Source of the DNA: Bacteroidota bacterium
GTDB lineage: Bacteria; Bacteroidota; Bacteroidia; Chitinophagales; Chitinophagaceae
NCBI GenBank assembly: GCA_005884665.1
Contig: VBAT01000033.1
Span: forward strand, 1 to 60,838
Length of the DNA stretch: 60,838 bases
Direction: 5' to 3'
The notes beneath the pieces were generated by a model, which did no database searches, had not been told where the DNA came from, and worked only from the letters and a program-made list of their open reading frames with translations. Below, piece by piece: positions 34,201 through 44,385 of the stretch (position 1 is its first letter; each line of letters begins with the position of its first letter). The translations under genes were made by a program, and so were the position numbers.

Positions 34201-35493
34201 ATGGTTGATATAAAAGTTCCGACAGTAGGCGAATCCATCAGCGAAGTAACCTTGCTCCAGTGGCTGAAAAAGGACGGGGACTATGTGGAGCGCGATGAAG
34301 TGATTGCTGAACTGGAAAGTGAGAAAGCGACATTTGAAGTAAGTGCGGAAAAAGCAGGTACACTAAAGACTGCAGCAAAAGAAGGCGATACATTAAAGAT
34401 CGGTGATCTACTGGCTTCTATTGATGATGCTGCGACAAAGCCGGAAAAGAAACAGGAGGCCAAAGAGAAGCCAGAGCTGAAAAGCCAGGCTTCAGGAAAT
34501 GGAACACAGAAAAAAGAAGACCAAAAAACTCCCGACACAAAAGAACAGGTAGAAGGGGCAAAGCACCCGGTGATTATTGAACCGGAGACGCATGCCGCAA
34601 CCGCAGAGGTAAAGGCTTCACCGGTTGCATCGGCTATTATAGCTGATAAAAAGCTGGACCCTAAATCGGTTAAACCTTCCGGTTACCACGGTAAGATACT
34701 TAAGGATGATGTGCTCGCTGCGTTGAGCAACCCCGATAAGGTTACCGGCGGCAAGGCCTTATTTAACCGCGACGAGAAAACTGAAAAAATGAGCCAGCTG
34801 AGGAGAACAATTTCCCGCCGGCTGGTAGAAGCAAAGAATACAACGGCCATGCTTACCACGTTCAATGAAGTGGACATGAGCCATATCATGGAGATAAGAA
34901 CAAAGTTCAAGGATAAGTTCAAAGAAGTGCATGGTGTTGGATTGGGTTTCATGAGTTTTTTTGCAAAAGCCTGTTGCGTAGCGTTGCAAGAGTGGCCCGC
35001 GGTCAATGCTTACATAGATGCCGACCATTTAATCTACCACGATTATTGCGATATATCCATTGCTGTTTCTACCCCGAGAGGCTTAACAGTTCCAGTGATC
35101 CGCAATGCAGAGAGTTTAAGTATGGCCGAGATTGAAAAAAAGGTCATAGAGCTTGCTAATAAAGCCAAGGAAAATAAATTAAGCCTGGAAGAATTGCAGG
35201 GTGGCACTTTTACTATCACCAATGGGGGAGTATTTGGTTCACTGATGAGCACTCCGATCATCAATCTTCCGCAAAGCGCGATCCTGGGAATGCATAAGAT
35301 CCAGGAACGTCCCGTTGCTCTCAACGGACAGGTGGTGATACGACCTATGATGTATGTTGCGCTGAGCTATGATCATCGCATCATTGACGGAAGAGAGTCA
35401 GTTAGCTTTTTAGTACGCGTAAAAGAATTGCTGGAAAACCCGGAGCAACTGCTGATAGGCAGGGACCCGGTAAAAACGATGCTTGGGCTTTAG
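34201..35493 (+). CDS. sucB: 2-oxoglutarate dehydrogenase E2 (dihydrolipoyl succinyltransferase)
   Basis: A 430-residue protein with the classic E2 order. A lipoyl domain (residues 1-77) has the lipoylated Lys in [11 protein letters not shown]. An Ala/Pro/Lys-rich linker leads to the E1/E3-binding domain (about 140-180, [19 protein letters not shown]). The catalytic core (about 195-430) ends with [19 protein letters not shown] holding the active His and Asp. It forms the core of the complex with the upstream E1. Confidence 0.97.
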   Translation: MVDIKVPTVGESISEVTLLQWLKKDGDYVERDEVIAELESEKATFEVSAEKAGTLKTAAKEGDTLKIGDLLASIDDAATKPEKKQEAKEKPELKSQASGNGTQKKEDQKTPDTKEQVEGAKHPVIIEPETHAATAEVKASPVASAIIADKKLDPKSVKPSGYHGKILKDDVLAALSNPDKVTGGKALFNRDEKTEKMSQLRRTISRRLVEAKNTTAMLTTFNEVDMSHIMEIRTKFKDKFKEVHGVGLGFMSFFAKACCVALQEWPAVNAYIDADHLIYHDYCDISIAVSTPRGLTVPVIRNAESLSMAEIEKKVIELANKAKENKLSLEELQGGTFTITNGGVFGSLMSTPIINLPQSAILGMHKIQERPVALNGQVVIRPMMYVALSYDHRIIDGRESVSFLVRVKELLENPEQLLIGRDPVKTMLGL

Positions 35494-35523
35494 CGTTCCA
35501 GTCTCCCGTAGTTTACACTAACA

Positions 35524-36702
35524 TTGAGCCGTTATCATTCATATCTCAATACCGCCAAAACGATCCTTGCAGGGTATAGAGGCGAAGAACCCTTTGCTTC
35601 ATTCCTGAAAAAATTTTTCTCGCTCCACAAAAAATACGGGTCAAAGGACAGGAAATTCATAGGGCACCTGTGTTATTGCTTTTTCAGGATGGGAAAAATG
35701 GAAAATAAGATGCCCATGGAGGAAAAAATATTACAAGGTCTCTTTCTTTGTTCCGATCAACCCAATGAGCTGTTAGATGAGTTGCGACCAGAATGGAATG
35801 ATAAGGTCAGCCTGGTTATAAAAGAGAAATTTTCCCTGCTCAATACACAACAAACCCTTTTTAATGTTTTTCCCTGGAAAGAAGAATTGAGTACCGGTAT
35901 CGATCATGAAAAATTTTGCGAATCATTTTTTATTCAACCCAGCCTGTTTCTTCGCCTGCGCCCCGGCAGGCAAAAGGAAGTTGGGAAAAAACTGGGAAAC
36001 GCGGGAATAGCCTTTGACATTATTGACGATAATTGTCTCGCCCTGCCAAATGCATCGAAAGTTGACCAGGTGATTGAGTTGAATAGGGAAGCCGTCGTCC
36101 AGGATTACAGTTCACAAAGGATAGCGGATTTCTTTAGGCGGGCCAAACTCAAACAGGCAGATCGGGTATGGGATTGCTGTGCGGCCAGTGGTGGCAAATC
36201 GATCATGCTTCATGATCTTTATCCAACCATTGATCTTACTGTTTCCGACAAGCGGGAGTCGATCATGATAAACCTGGAAAAACGATTTAAGGAAGCGGGT
36301 ATCAGGAAATACAAAGGCTTTGTTGCCGATCTTGCAAATAAAAATTTCGAAATTCATCCCCGCAGCCATCGGGATTCGAAATTCGAATTCATTATCTGTG
36401 ATGCCCCATGTAGTGGAAGCGGCACCTGGAGTCGTACACCCGAGCAATTGCATTATTTTGAAAAGAAAAAGATAGATGAGTATGCTTCTCTGCAAATGAA
36501 AATTTTATCGAATGTAATGCCTCATCTTCAACCTGCCGGCTACTTGCTTTATATTACTTGTTCGGTCTTTAAAAAAGAAAATGAAACCATTGTTCAATTT
36601 ATACAACAAACCGGTCTTCGCCTTGCGGAAATGAAACTATTGAAAGGGTATGATAAAAAAGCCGACACGATGTTTGCGGCTTTGTTTCAAAAGACGCTAT
36701 AG
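35524..36702 (+). CDS. RsmB/NOL1-NOP2-sun family RNA m5C methyltransferase
   Basis: A 392-residue enzyme. The N-terminal third is helical, like the NusB-like part of RsmB. The SAM site is DCCAASGGKSIMLHDL (about residue 217). Motif IV is DAPCSGSGTWSRTPEQ, and motif VI is LLYITCSVFKKENE with the catalytic Cys. It methylates a cytosine in rRNA (16S C967-type) or tRNA. The start is a TTG at 35524, 30 bases after the E2 stop; no ATG is nearby. Its stop overlaps the convergent subtilase stop by 6 bases. Confidence 0.9.
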   Translation: MSRYHSYLNTAKTILAGYRGEEPFASFLKKFFSLHKKYGSKDRKFIGHLCYCFFRMGKMENKMPMEEKILQGLFLCSDQPNELLDELRPEWNDKVSLVIKEKFSLLNTQQTLFNVFPWKEELSTGIDHEKFCESFFIQPSLFLRLRPGRQKEVGKKLGNAGIAFDIIDDNCLALPNASKVDQVIELNREAVVQDYSSQRIADFFRRAKLKQADRVWDCCAASGGKSIMLHDLYPTIDLTVSDKRESIMINLEKRFKEAGIRKYKGFVADLANKNFEIHPRSHRDSKFEFIICDAPCSGSGTWSRTPEQLHYFEKKKIDEYASLQMKILSNVMPHLQPAGYLLYITCSVFKKENETIVQFIQQTGLRLAEMKLLKGYDKKADTMFAALFQKTL

Positions 36703-39003
36703 CTTTAAGAATTCAGTGCTGCCGATAAGTTTCTGTCCATTGTAAATCCTGACAAAATATTTGCCTGCTGCCCACGCAAGAGTAGGCAAATCGATCGTTA
36801 CCTTCCCCACAGCCTTCGATGCTTTCAACTGGAACATCAGTCTTCCTTTCATGTCATAAACTGTTATCGGCATATCTGTGATAGCATTTGCAGTTTGGAC
36901 GATCAGTTTAGCATTGTCGTGTGTGGGGGAAGGCGCAACTTTAAACATGTCGACCAGGGTGGATGGATCTATGCAAGGGGAGGCCAGTCCGATAATGATC
37001 GTAGCAATATATACATCGGCAAAAGATGCAGAAGCGGTATCATAAATCTGCCGGACACGGTATGAAACGGTTCCCGCAGTTGTATTGGTGAGAGTATCGC
37101 TGAATTGATAACTGTGAACCGCAAGTGTGTTACTGGCTTGCGCAGGTATGTTAGCTATTTTAGTGTAAGAGGATTCACCCGGCGCTTTTCTTTCTATTTC
37201 ATATCGCATGCTGCTATTGTCCCTGCTTGACCAACTAATAGCAGCAGCACAATTGCTGAAGTTAACGGATGAAAGAGCCTTTGTAACCAGGTAATTCGTG
37301 AAACAGGAACTGCCGATAGTAACATTTGTCGTGTCAATATAAACAGCAGCGAAAGATGCGTTTGCGGTATCAATAATTTGTCGTATGCGATAAGAAACAG
37401 TTCCTGCCGCTGAATTAATCACAGTGTTGGCAAACTGGTAACTGTTCGTCGCAAGTAAAAAGCCAGGCTGAGGTGCGAGCTCACCGATTTTTGCGTAAGT
37501 GGCCTGTCCGGGCAGTTTTCTTTCTATTTCATATTTCATCGCTGAAACATCTTTGCTCGTCCAGCTAATGATTGCTGTGCAGGTATCAATTGTTGAAGAT
37601 GAAACCGCAAATTCAGTTAATAAGGTAACGAACGCCTGTCTTACGTCCGGGATGCCATATCCTATTCGGTCATTCGGTGAATTGAAACTGCTACCCGCCT
37701 CTTTCAAGGCACGGATGATACGCATATTATTGTATTCCGGAAAGGCCTGCCAAAGACAGGTTCCCAATCCAGCCATATTCGGAGTAGCGAACGATGTTCC
37801 ATTTGATGAACCTATTGTATTGTTGGTAGCCTGTACGAGTGCCGCTACTCCGATGGATGCGATATCGGGTTTTATACGCCCATCTGCAGAGGGTCCATAG
37901 CTGGAAAAAGAGCCGACAGAGCCGGAACTGTTAACAGCACCCACAGCCACCACACTATCACCATCGGCGGGCGCTATGATATAATGCCAACCATTGGTCC
38001 CTTCATTGCCTGCAGCATTAAAGACGATCATTCCTTTCTTAGCTGCCAGGTCAGCACCGATAGTACATAATGCTGTGTTGCCATTCATTTGGCTGTATGT
38101 ATGGTTGAAGCTCGCATTGTCAAACGTGTTATAACCTAACGAGGAGCTTATCACATCCGAACCAAGGCTATCAGCTCTTTCGGCGCCACATACCCAGTTA
38201 AATTCTTCAATCGGGTATTCACTCGAAACTTCTTCTGTCCTGAATAAATGAAAGTTTGCCTTTGGAGCTTTACCGGTGAATTGCCCCGGTATATTCGCGG
38301 CGATCGTGGAAAGACACATCATGCCATGTGCATCATCTTCAACTACGCTGTTCTCGCGGTTAACAAAATCCCATGTACTCAATATCTGCCCATTTAGGTT
38401 GGCGCTGTCAAATGCTTTTAAAGTGGTATAGTGAAAAAAACCGCCATCCAGCACAGTGATCAACATTCCCTGTCCACGCATTCCAATATTATGCAGGAAT
38501 TCGCCTTTATGAAGGTGAATTTCATTGAAAGAAGCAGCGCCATAATTGAAAAAGTCGCCAGCTGTTCCGTTTACTCTTGAAGTCACTGGGTCTACTACTT
38601 TTTCTTCGCTGAATTTATCACCGGTCGCATCATTTGTCCTGGCTGCTACTGCTGAAGTGCTCTGAACAAATGGAAGGGCATTGATGCTGGTGATCGCATT
38701 TGGATCCGAAGTTTGAATGTCTACTGCATTCAGCCATCTGGAAACGTTCAGCAGTGTGACGTTAGGTATATTCTGTATCTGGGTTATATAAGATGAAGGA
38801 ACAGGAATATCGCTGCTGTCGACAGGGATATTATACCTTGTTCTGCGGTCAATTGCACGCTGGGAAAGATAAGTGGAAGGATTTGACAGGGTAGAACTTG
38901 TTGCCCCTTTATTCTTGAACCGGACTATATATCGTGTAAACTGGGCCTGCAACCCGGTTATCAGCAAAAAACTTATGACGACCAGGGCAAAAAGTTTTTT
39001 CAT
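36697..39003 (-). CDS. secreted S8 subtilase with type IX sorting domain
   Basis: A 768-residue protease. Signal peptide (ends at LQAQ), a propeptide, then the subtilase domain. The catalytic triad is Asp in TVLDGGFFHYT (about residue 186), His in DDAHGMMCLST (about 226), and Ser in SNGTSFATPNMAG (about 400). Two FN3-like repeats of about 100 residues follow, nearly copies of each other (KYEIERKLPGQATYAKI and RYEIERKAPGESSYTKI). The end is a Por/type IX secretion sorting domain (VAPSPTHDNAKLIVQ to GKYFVRIYNGQKLIG). ATG at 39003 is preferred to the GTG and TTG just before. Confidence 0.93.
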   Translation of the reverse strand: MKKLFALVVISFLLITGLQAQFTRYIVRFKNKGATSSTLSNPSTYLSQRAIDRRTRYNIPVDSSDIPVPSSYITQIQNIPNVTLLNVSRWLNAVDIQTSDPNAITSINALPFVQSTSAVAARTNDATGDKFSEEKVVDPVTSRVNGTAGDFFNYGAASFNEIHLHKGEFLHNIGMRGQGMLITVLDGGFFHYTTLKAFDSANLNGQILSTWDFVNRENSVVEDDAHGMMCLSTIAANIPGQFTGKAPKANFHLFRTEEVSSEYPIEEFNWVCGAERADSLGSDVISSSLGYNTFDNASFNHTYSQMNGNTALCTIGADLAAKKGMIVFNAAGNEGTNGWHYIIAPADGDSVVAVGAVNSSGSVGSFSSYGPSADGRIKPDIASIGVAALVQATNNTIGSSNGTSFATPNMAGLGTCLWQAFPEYNNMRIIRALKEAGSSFNSPNDRIGYGIPDVRQAFVTLLTEFAVSSSTIDTCTAIISWTSKDVSAMKYEIERKLPGQATYAKIGELAPQPGFLLATNSYQFANTVINSAAGTVSYRIRQIIDTANASFAAVYIDTTNVTIGSSCFTNYLVTKALSSVNFSNCAAAISWSSRDNSSMRYEIERKAPGESSYTKIANIPAQASNTLAVHSYQFSDTLTNTTAGTVSYRVRQIYDTASASFADVYIATIIIGLASPCIDPSTLVDMFKVAPSPTHDNAKLIVQTANAITDMPITVYDMKGRLMFQLKASKAVGKVTIDLPTLAWAAGKYFVRIYNGQKLIGSTEFLKL

Positions 39004-39043
39004 CAACACGCTTTTAACCCCCGAATTTAGGTAATAAATACGA

Positions 39044-39811
39044 TTAGTTATGGTCGATCATCCATAGCGTAACACCGAAACCTGTATTATAAGGATTGGC
39101 CCCGCTAATATTCGGCTGGTACTCCCACATTTCATACTTACGGTAAACCATGCCGATGTTCTTTGCATATTTTTCTATTGCCAGTGTTTTATATCCGTAG
39201 GCGCTGACATCAACCACAGGTACATTGAAACTATCATCCTGTTGTATGATAGTGCGTACATCGATGTAGTTATGTCCCTGGTAAGTAGAAACCGGTTCAA
39301 ACGCGTCGTAAGTAAAGTTCCAGGTCTTCATGTCATTGTCATTGCCGAAATCGTAGGCCTCTGCATAAGGCTGATCCGGAAGATAGGTATTGCCGTTCCA
39401 TTGAAAACCTTCATGGATGGGTAGCTGCAGTTTGATCACGCGAAGATTGTCGTCTGTTACCTCTATACGTTGTGCCAACGGTGTAATAAAATAAGATCCC
39501 ATTGGCGTCCAGAGTTCTGTTCCTGCTGAATCCCGGAGATAAGTATAAACGCGCCAGCTGGGTCTTCCAAGATTATCTACCAGTTCGGCGTCTATCTCAT
39601 GCTTCATCTGGTATCTGTGTATTTCTGTATTCTTACCGAAATTGGTAAACACAAGTGAATCGAGACGGTAGGTAATATATTTTCCAGGTTGCAGGACCAT
39701 GAAATCGCTCAGCGGTTCAGTGACAAATTCTTCTTTTTTGCCCGAACAGGAAAACAGGGTTAGTGTAATTACGACCAGCAAGCTGTTGCGGAGAGTATAT
39801 GTCAATCTCAT
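39044..39811 (-). CDS. hypothetical lipoprotein
   Basis: A 255-residue protein with a lipoprotein signal (LVVITLTLFSCSGKK, Cys at about residue 22). The mature part is rich in Tyr, Trp and Asp and looks beta-sheeted (KYITYRLDSLVFTNFGKN, then MKTWNFTYDAFEPV). I know no function. It starts the unit that continues with the subtilase after a 40-base gap, so the two may act together on the cell surface. Confidence 0.75.
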   Translation of the reverse strand: MRLTYTLRNSLLVVITLTLFSCSGKKEEFVTEPLSDFMVLQPGKYITYRLDSLVFTNFGKNTEIHRYQMKHEIDAELVDNLGRPSWRVYTYLRDSAGTELWTPMGSYFITPLAQRIEVTDDNLRVIKLQLPIHEGFQWNGNTYLPDQPYAEAYDFGNDNDMKTWNFTYDAFEPVSTYQGHNYIDVRTIIQQDDSFNVPVVDVSAYGYKTLAIEKYAKNIGMVYRKYEMWEYQPNISGANPYNTGFGVTLWMIDHN

Positions 39812-39865
39812 AAGGAAGTGGTTTCATTGAATATGGCTATCAGGATAACGGACCAAAATACAAAC

Positions 39866-39892
39866 AAAAAACGGGGAATCATAGTTCCCCGG
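39866..39892 (-). terminator. terminator after mnmA
   Basis: GGGGAA and TTCCCC pair around a 6-base loop. On the - strand the stem is followed by GTTTTTTG, so it suits mnmA, which ends at 40066. The stretch in between has only a GCCTGCCTGCGGTAGGCAG palindrome (about 39955-39973). Confidence 0.6.
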
Positions 39893-40065
39893 TGCCTAAC
39901 GTGTTATGAAGATTTTTATTGTGGAATCAGCTGAAAACGAGTGGTTAGTCCAGAGCCTGCCTGCGGTAGGCAGTTCGACAGTGGATAGTAGTCAGCCTTC
40001 TGTTAACATGTCGACCTTATTAGATTAGGATTATCGGTACCAGGCGTGGCAGTAATGACTATCGA

Positions 40066-41184
40066 CTAATGACCATCGACTGCGGGGAGGGTTCCTGTCT
40101 GAATGATCCCCCCTGCAACGACATCATCGCCTTCATAAAAAACCGCGCTCTGACCCGGTGCAATACCCTTTGCCTTTTCATAAAACCGGACATTGACATT
40201 TGCCTTATCCGGATAAATATTGGATAAAGTGCCCTTGTCTTTGTAGCGGATCTTTGTTGTCACTTCCATACCCGGTGATATCAAATCATACTTGATCATG
40301 TTCAGCTTGCTTACTGTCATTTCATTTTGTTCCAGGTCTTCCTCATCACCGAGAACAACCGTATTATTGTCGGGATCGATTTTAGTTACAAACACTGGCT
40401 TGCCCAATGCAATATCCAATCCTTTGCGCTGACCAATCGTATAAAAGGGATATCCCTTATGCTGACCGAGAATGTTTCCATATTTATCGACAAAATTTCC
40501 GCCATTGACTTTTTCCTCCAGTCCTTCCACTCTTCTTTTCAGGAAGCCGCGATAGTCATTGTCGGGAACAAAACAGATCTCATAGCTCTCGCTTTTCTTC
40601 GCCAGTTCAGGATAGCCAAATTCAAGAGCCATCTGTCTTATCTCTGTTTTCCGGTAAGGACCGAGTGGCAATAAGGTCCGGCTTAACAGGTCCTGCTGTA
40701 ATCCCCATAGCACATAGCTTTGATCCTTTGTATCATCAACAGCTTTGCTTACTATAAAACGTCCATTATCATGCTGCCTGATCTTCGCATAATGCCCGGT
40801 GGCGATAAACTCACAGTCCAGCGCATCAGCTCTTTTTAATAAGGCTCGCCATTTTATATGGGTATTGCAAAGCACACAGGGATTTGGTGTTCTTCCTGCG
40901 ATATATTCTTCTACAAAATTTTCGATCACAAAATCCCCAAACTCGTCGCGTATGTCGAGAATATAATGAGCAAAGCCATGCTCCACGGCAGCCTGTCTTG
41001 CATCATTGAAGGAGTCCAGGTTACAACAGCCCGTTTCTTTTTTGCTTCCGCCGCTGGCAGCATAGTCCCAGGTCTTCATAGTAATGCCAACCACCTCATA
41101 TCCCTGGTTATGAAGCATTAATGCGGTCACGGTACTATCGATACCGCCGCTCATGGCCACTAAAACTTTTCCTTTTTTGCTCAT
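40066..41184 (-). CDS. mnmA: tRNA 2-thiouridine(34) synthase MnmA
   Basis: A 372-residue enzyme that puts sulfur on U34 of Lys, Glu and Gln tRNAs. ATP PP-loop AMSGGIDSTV is at residues 10-19. The first catalytic Cys is in TPNPCVLCNTHIKW (about residue 105). ATGHYAKIR follows, and the second Cys is in SYEICFVPDNDYRGFL (about 205). The last 100 residues form the beta-barrel domain. ATG at 41184 is used; six codons of open frame precede it. Confidence 0.97.
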   Translation of the reverse strand: MSKKGKVLVAMSGGIDSTVTALMLHNQGYEVVGITMKTWDYAASGGSKKETGCCNLDSFNDARQAAVEHGFAHYILDIRDEFGDFVIENFVEEYIAGRTPNPCVLCNTHIKWRALLKRADALDCEFIATGHYAKIRQHDNGRFIVSKAVDDTKDQSYVLWGLQQDLLSRTLLPLGPYRKTEIRQMALEFGYPELAKKSESYEICFVPDNDYRGFLKRRVEGLEEKVNGGNFVDKYGNILGQHKGYPFYTIGQRKGLDIALGKPVFVTKIDPDNNTVVLGDEEDLEQNEMTVSKLNMIKYDLISPGMEVTTKIRYKDKGTLSNIYPDKANVNVRFYEKAKGIAPGQSAVFYEGDDVVAGGIIQTGTLPAVDGH

Positions 41185-41572
41185 AAAAAATGCAAGCCGC
41201 AAAGATACGAAAGCTAGTGCTAATAGCAGAGCAGTTTATGGTTAGTGTAACAGTAACCATAACGTGGTGTCAATACCCATACATAGACAAACTCATTCCA
41301 GCAGCTTCAATTTGCTACCCGGATATTCCCTTTATCATCAATACTGCCTTCGAGGTTGATGTCTTTTTTTTTATTGACATAAAAAGTATCGGGCTCCGAT
41401 CTATTTTCCGGTTAGTAAGATATTCTGATCCTGGCCATAAATGAACGATGCAAGCTATAACTCCAGGCAAAAAGGAAAGAACCGCTTCATTCGGGGTTTT
41501 TATTTAAAGTATTGCTTTTCTCATATTGCTAATGTCCCTTATCTTCCGGAATAATTTCTTCAACTGCTGTAC
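41185..41572. other. divergent intergenic region
   Basis: 388 bases between mnmA and the M14 gene. I see no open frame with coding character and no strong repeat. Promoters for both genes should be here, but no element matches the consensus well. Confidence 0.4.
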
Positions 41573-44146
41573 ATGAAAAAATACCTCCTTGGCTATAGCC
41601 TGTTGCTTATTGTAAATTTGATCGCCGGCCAGGATCTTAAATACTACTTGCCCGATTCCGTTTCGTATAACCCTGCTATCCCTAAACCCAAAGATGTCAT
41701 CTATCATGAAGTGGGAGAATGGCATGTCACCCATGACCGCCTGGTAAACTATATGAAAGCTCTTGCTGCTGCAGCTCCTGACAGGATCAAACTCGAGATA
41801 ATGGGATTTACGTATGAAAGTCGCCCCCAGTTGCTGTTGATCATTACCTCTCCAAAAAATCAACAGCGCCTGGAAGAAATAAGACAACAGCATATACAAT
41901 TAACAGACCCTGCGAAATCGGGTTCATTGAATATCGATAACATGCCGATCGTCGTTTACATAGGACATTCTATTCATGGCAATGAGTCCAGCGGTGCGAA
42001 CGCCGCCCTGTTAAGCGCCTATTACCTGGCTGCTGCGCAGGGAAAACAGATCGATGAGTTATTGGATAATGTAGTTATACTTTTTGACCCTTCGTTTAAC
42101 CCGGATGGCCTGCAGCGATTTTCTACCTGGGCCAACCAGCATAAAAGTAAGAACCTTGTTAGCGATCCAAACTCAAGGGAATTCAATGAGGTGTGGCCGG
42201 GCGGTCGCTTCAATCATTACTGGTTTGATCTTAACCGTGACTGGCTTCCCGCCGTGCATGTAGAAAGCCAGAACCGACTGGCATGGTTTCATAAATGGAG
42301 ACCCAATATCCTGACTGACCATCATGAGCAGGGAAGTAATGCGACTTTCTTTTTTCAACCTGGTGTTGCTTCAAGAGTAAATCCCTTGACCCCAGAAAGG
42401 AACCAGGAGTTGACCGCCAAATTGGCCAAATTTCACGCGGCTTTTCTTGATCGAATCGGCTCATTGTATTTTACGAAAGAGAACTATGATGATTTTTATT
42501 ATGGGAAAGGATCAACTTATCCCGATATCAACGGAGCGATCGGGATCTTATTTGAACAGGCTTCTTCCCGGGGTCATCTGCAGCAAACGGCAAATGGCTT
42601 GCTTTCCTTTCCTTTCACTATCAAAAACCAGTTTACTACTACGCTTTCAACTTTGGAAGGCGCCAAAGCTTTACGCAAAGAGTTTTTGCAATGGCAAAGG
42701 GATTTTTATAAGAATTCTGTAACTGAGGCTGCTGCCGATCCCGTGAAAGCCTATATCTTCGGAAACACCGGTGATCAAAAAACGATCTATGAATTTGCTA
42801 CTATGCTTGGACGTCATCGTATCGATGTCTATTCTTTTAAAAACGAGGTCAATATTTCCGGTAACAGCTATGATCCGCATGAATCTTATGTTGTTCCCCT
42901 GAATCAACCTCAATATAAGGTCATCAAGGCGATATTTTCAAAGACCCTGAACTATAAAGACAGCCTGTTTTATGATATCACGGCCTGGACGATGCCACTT
43001 GCATTTGGCATCAACAGTGATGAAATGAATGCCGGCCAGCTGAACCAGGCTTCCCCGGGCAGCCCTGTTGTTAACGATATGCCATCAGGCACTGTCATTG
43101 CGAGATCCGGATACGGTTATTTAATGGATTGGCGCGGATTCAATGCGCCAGCTGCGCTCTATGAACTATTGGACAACGGGATAAATGTAAAAGTAGCCAT
43201 GGGCAAATTTGAGATGATGGTAGGAGGGCAGGCTGTTAAGTTCAACTATGGAACGATCCTGGTCCCGCTGCAACTTCAGGCAGCTGGTGGCGATAAAGTG
43301 CTTACAGTATTACAAAAAGTGACGACCAAATACGCAGTAAATATTTATAGCCTGGAAGGAGGCAATGCTCTCAGCGGCATCGATGCAGGTAGTAGCAAGT
43401 TTGCACCTGTTACCAAACCTGCTATCGCTATGTTGGTTGGCCAGGGCGTGAATGCAACGGATGCTGGTGAAGCCTGGTATTTGCTGGATCAAAGAATGAA
43501 TATTCCGGCCACTCACCTCGAAATACCCGTATTTAACCGCATTGAATTGAATAGATATAACACGATAATAATGGTTGGAGGAACTTATACTGATCTGAAC
43601 AAGGACAAACTGAAGAACTGGGTTCAAAGCGGTGGTACGCTGGTCCTGACGGAGGAAGCCATAAACTGGGCTGCGCAAAACGGGATCAGCGACGTGAAAT
43701 TTAAAAGGGCAAAATCCCCGGCTGATAGTGTCCAGCGATTGTCTTATGTAGACCGGGAACAGATTGATGGAGCCCAGCAGGTCTACGGAGCCATCTTTGG
43801 GGCCGAGATAGATAATACCCATCCATTGGCCTACGGTTATACCCAGAAAACCGTCAGCCTGTTCAAAGCAAACAGGGTATTTATGGAAAAAAGCAAAAAT
43901 CCATACGCCACTCCTTTTTATTATGGCAATAACCCGCTTCAAAGCGGATGGGTAAGCCGGGAGAATAAAGAAGCGATTAAAAATTCGGCAGCTGTCATTG
44001 TCAATACAGTAGGTGCCGGCCGGGTAATCAACATCGCCGATAATCCCAATTTTCGTGCATTCTGGCTCGGGGGAACTAAACTATTTATGAATTCGATCTT
44101 TTTTGGCCGGATCATCGATGCTGCGAGTGGAAGGACCGATGAATAA
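41573..44146 (+). CDS. large M14-family metallopeptidase, secreted
   Basis: An 857-residue exported protein. Signal peptide ends at LIAGQ. The M14 domain occupies about residues 45-400. It has the zinc motif HxxE in YIGHSIHGNESSGANAALL, FDPSFNPDGLQRFS, and DHHEQGSNATFFFQP with further His ligands. The C-terminal half includes a glutamine amidotransferase-like Rossmann region (YNTIIMVGGTYTDLNKDKL, SGGTLVLTEEAINW). Such large M14 proteins are common in Bacteroidota and digest peptides outside the cell. A terminator follows. Confidence 0.9.
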   Translation: MKKYLLGYSLLLIVNLIAGQDLKYYLPDSVSYNPAIPKPKDVIYHEVGEWHVTHDRLVNYMKALAAAAPDRIKLEIMGFTYESRPQLLLIITSPKNQQRLEEIRQQHIQLTDPAKSGSLNIDNMPIVVYIGHSIHGNESSGANAALLSAYYLAAAQGKQIDELLDNVVILFDPSFNPDGLQRFSTWANQHKSKNLVSDPNSREFNEVWPGGRFNHYWFDLNRDWLPAVHVESQNRLAWFHKWRPNILTDHHEQGSNATFFFQPGVASRVNPLTPERNQELTAKLAKFHAAFLDRIGSLYFTKENYDDFYYGKGSTYPDINGAIGILFEQASSRGHLQQTANGLLSFPFTIKNQFTTTLSTLEGAKALRKEFLQWQRDFYKNSVTEAAADPVKAYIFGNTGDQKTIYEFATMLGRHRIDVYSFKNEVNISGNSYDPHESYVVPLNQPQYKVIKAIFSKTLNYKDSLFYDITAWTMPLAFGINSDEMNAGQLNQASPGSPVVNDMPSGTVIARSGYGYLMDWRGFNAPAALYELLDNGINVKVAMGKFEMMVGGQAVKFNYGTILVPLQLQAAGGDKVLTVLQKVTTKYAVNIYSLEGGNALSGIDAGSSKFAPVTKPAIAMLVGQGVNATDAGEAWYLLDQRMNIPATHLEIPVFNRIELNRYNTIIMVGGTYTDLNKDKLKNWVQSGGTLVLTEEAINWAAQNGISDVKFKRAKSPADSVQRLSYVDREQIDGAQQVYGAIFGAEIDNTHPLAYGYTQKTVSLFKANRVFMEKSKNPYATPFYYGNNPLQSGWVSRENKEAIKNSAAVIVNTVGAGRVINIADNPNFRAFWLGGTKLFMNSIFFGRIIDAASGRTDE

Positions 44147-44206
44147 AACAATCGTATTCATGACGCAATCCTGTGCCTGCAATATGTGGGCAATTAATTG
44201 CACAGG

Positions 44207-44240
44207 CTACTTTGTTGAATTCTCTTAACAAAGTTTTTTG
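44207..44240 (+). terminator. terminator after the large M14 peptidase
   Basis: ACTTTGTT (44209-44216) and AACAAAGT (44227-44234) form a perfect stem followed by TTTTTTG. A second inverted pair, CCTGTGC and GCACAGG, lies just upstream. It separates the peptidase from the next operon. Confidence 0.75.
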
Positions 44241-44385
44241 CATCGTCCTTTTCATAAAAAAATGTTGTAAGTCGTTTACAGTATGCAGCGGATCGTTTCC
44301 TCGCTGTACCTTTCATTTAATTACTAAAACCTACCAGTTTGATCCCCTCTTTACTCTTAATCAACCAAATTACATTCCCGCAAAC

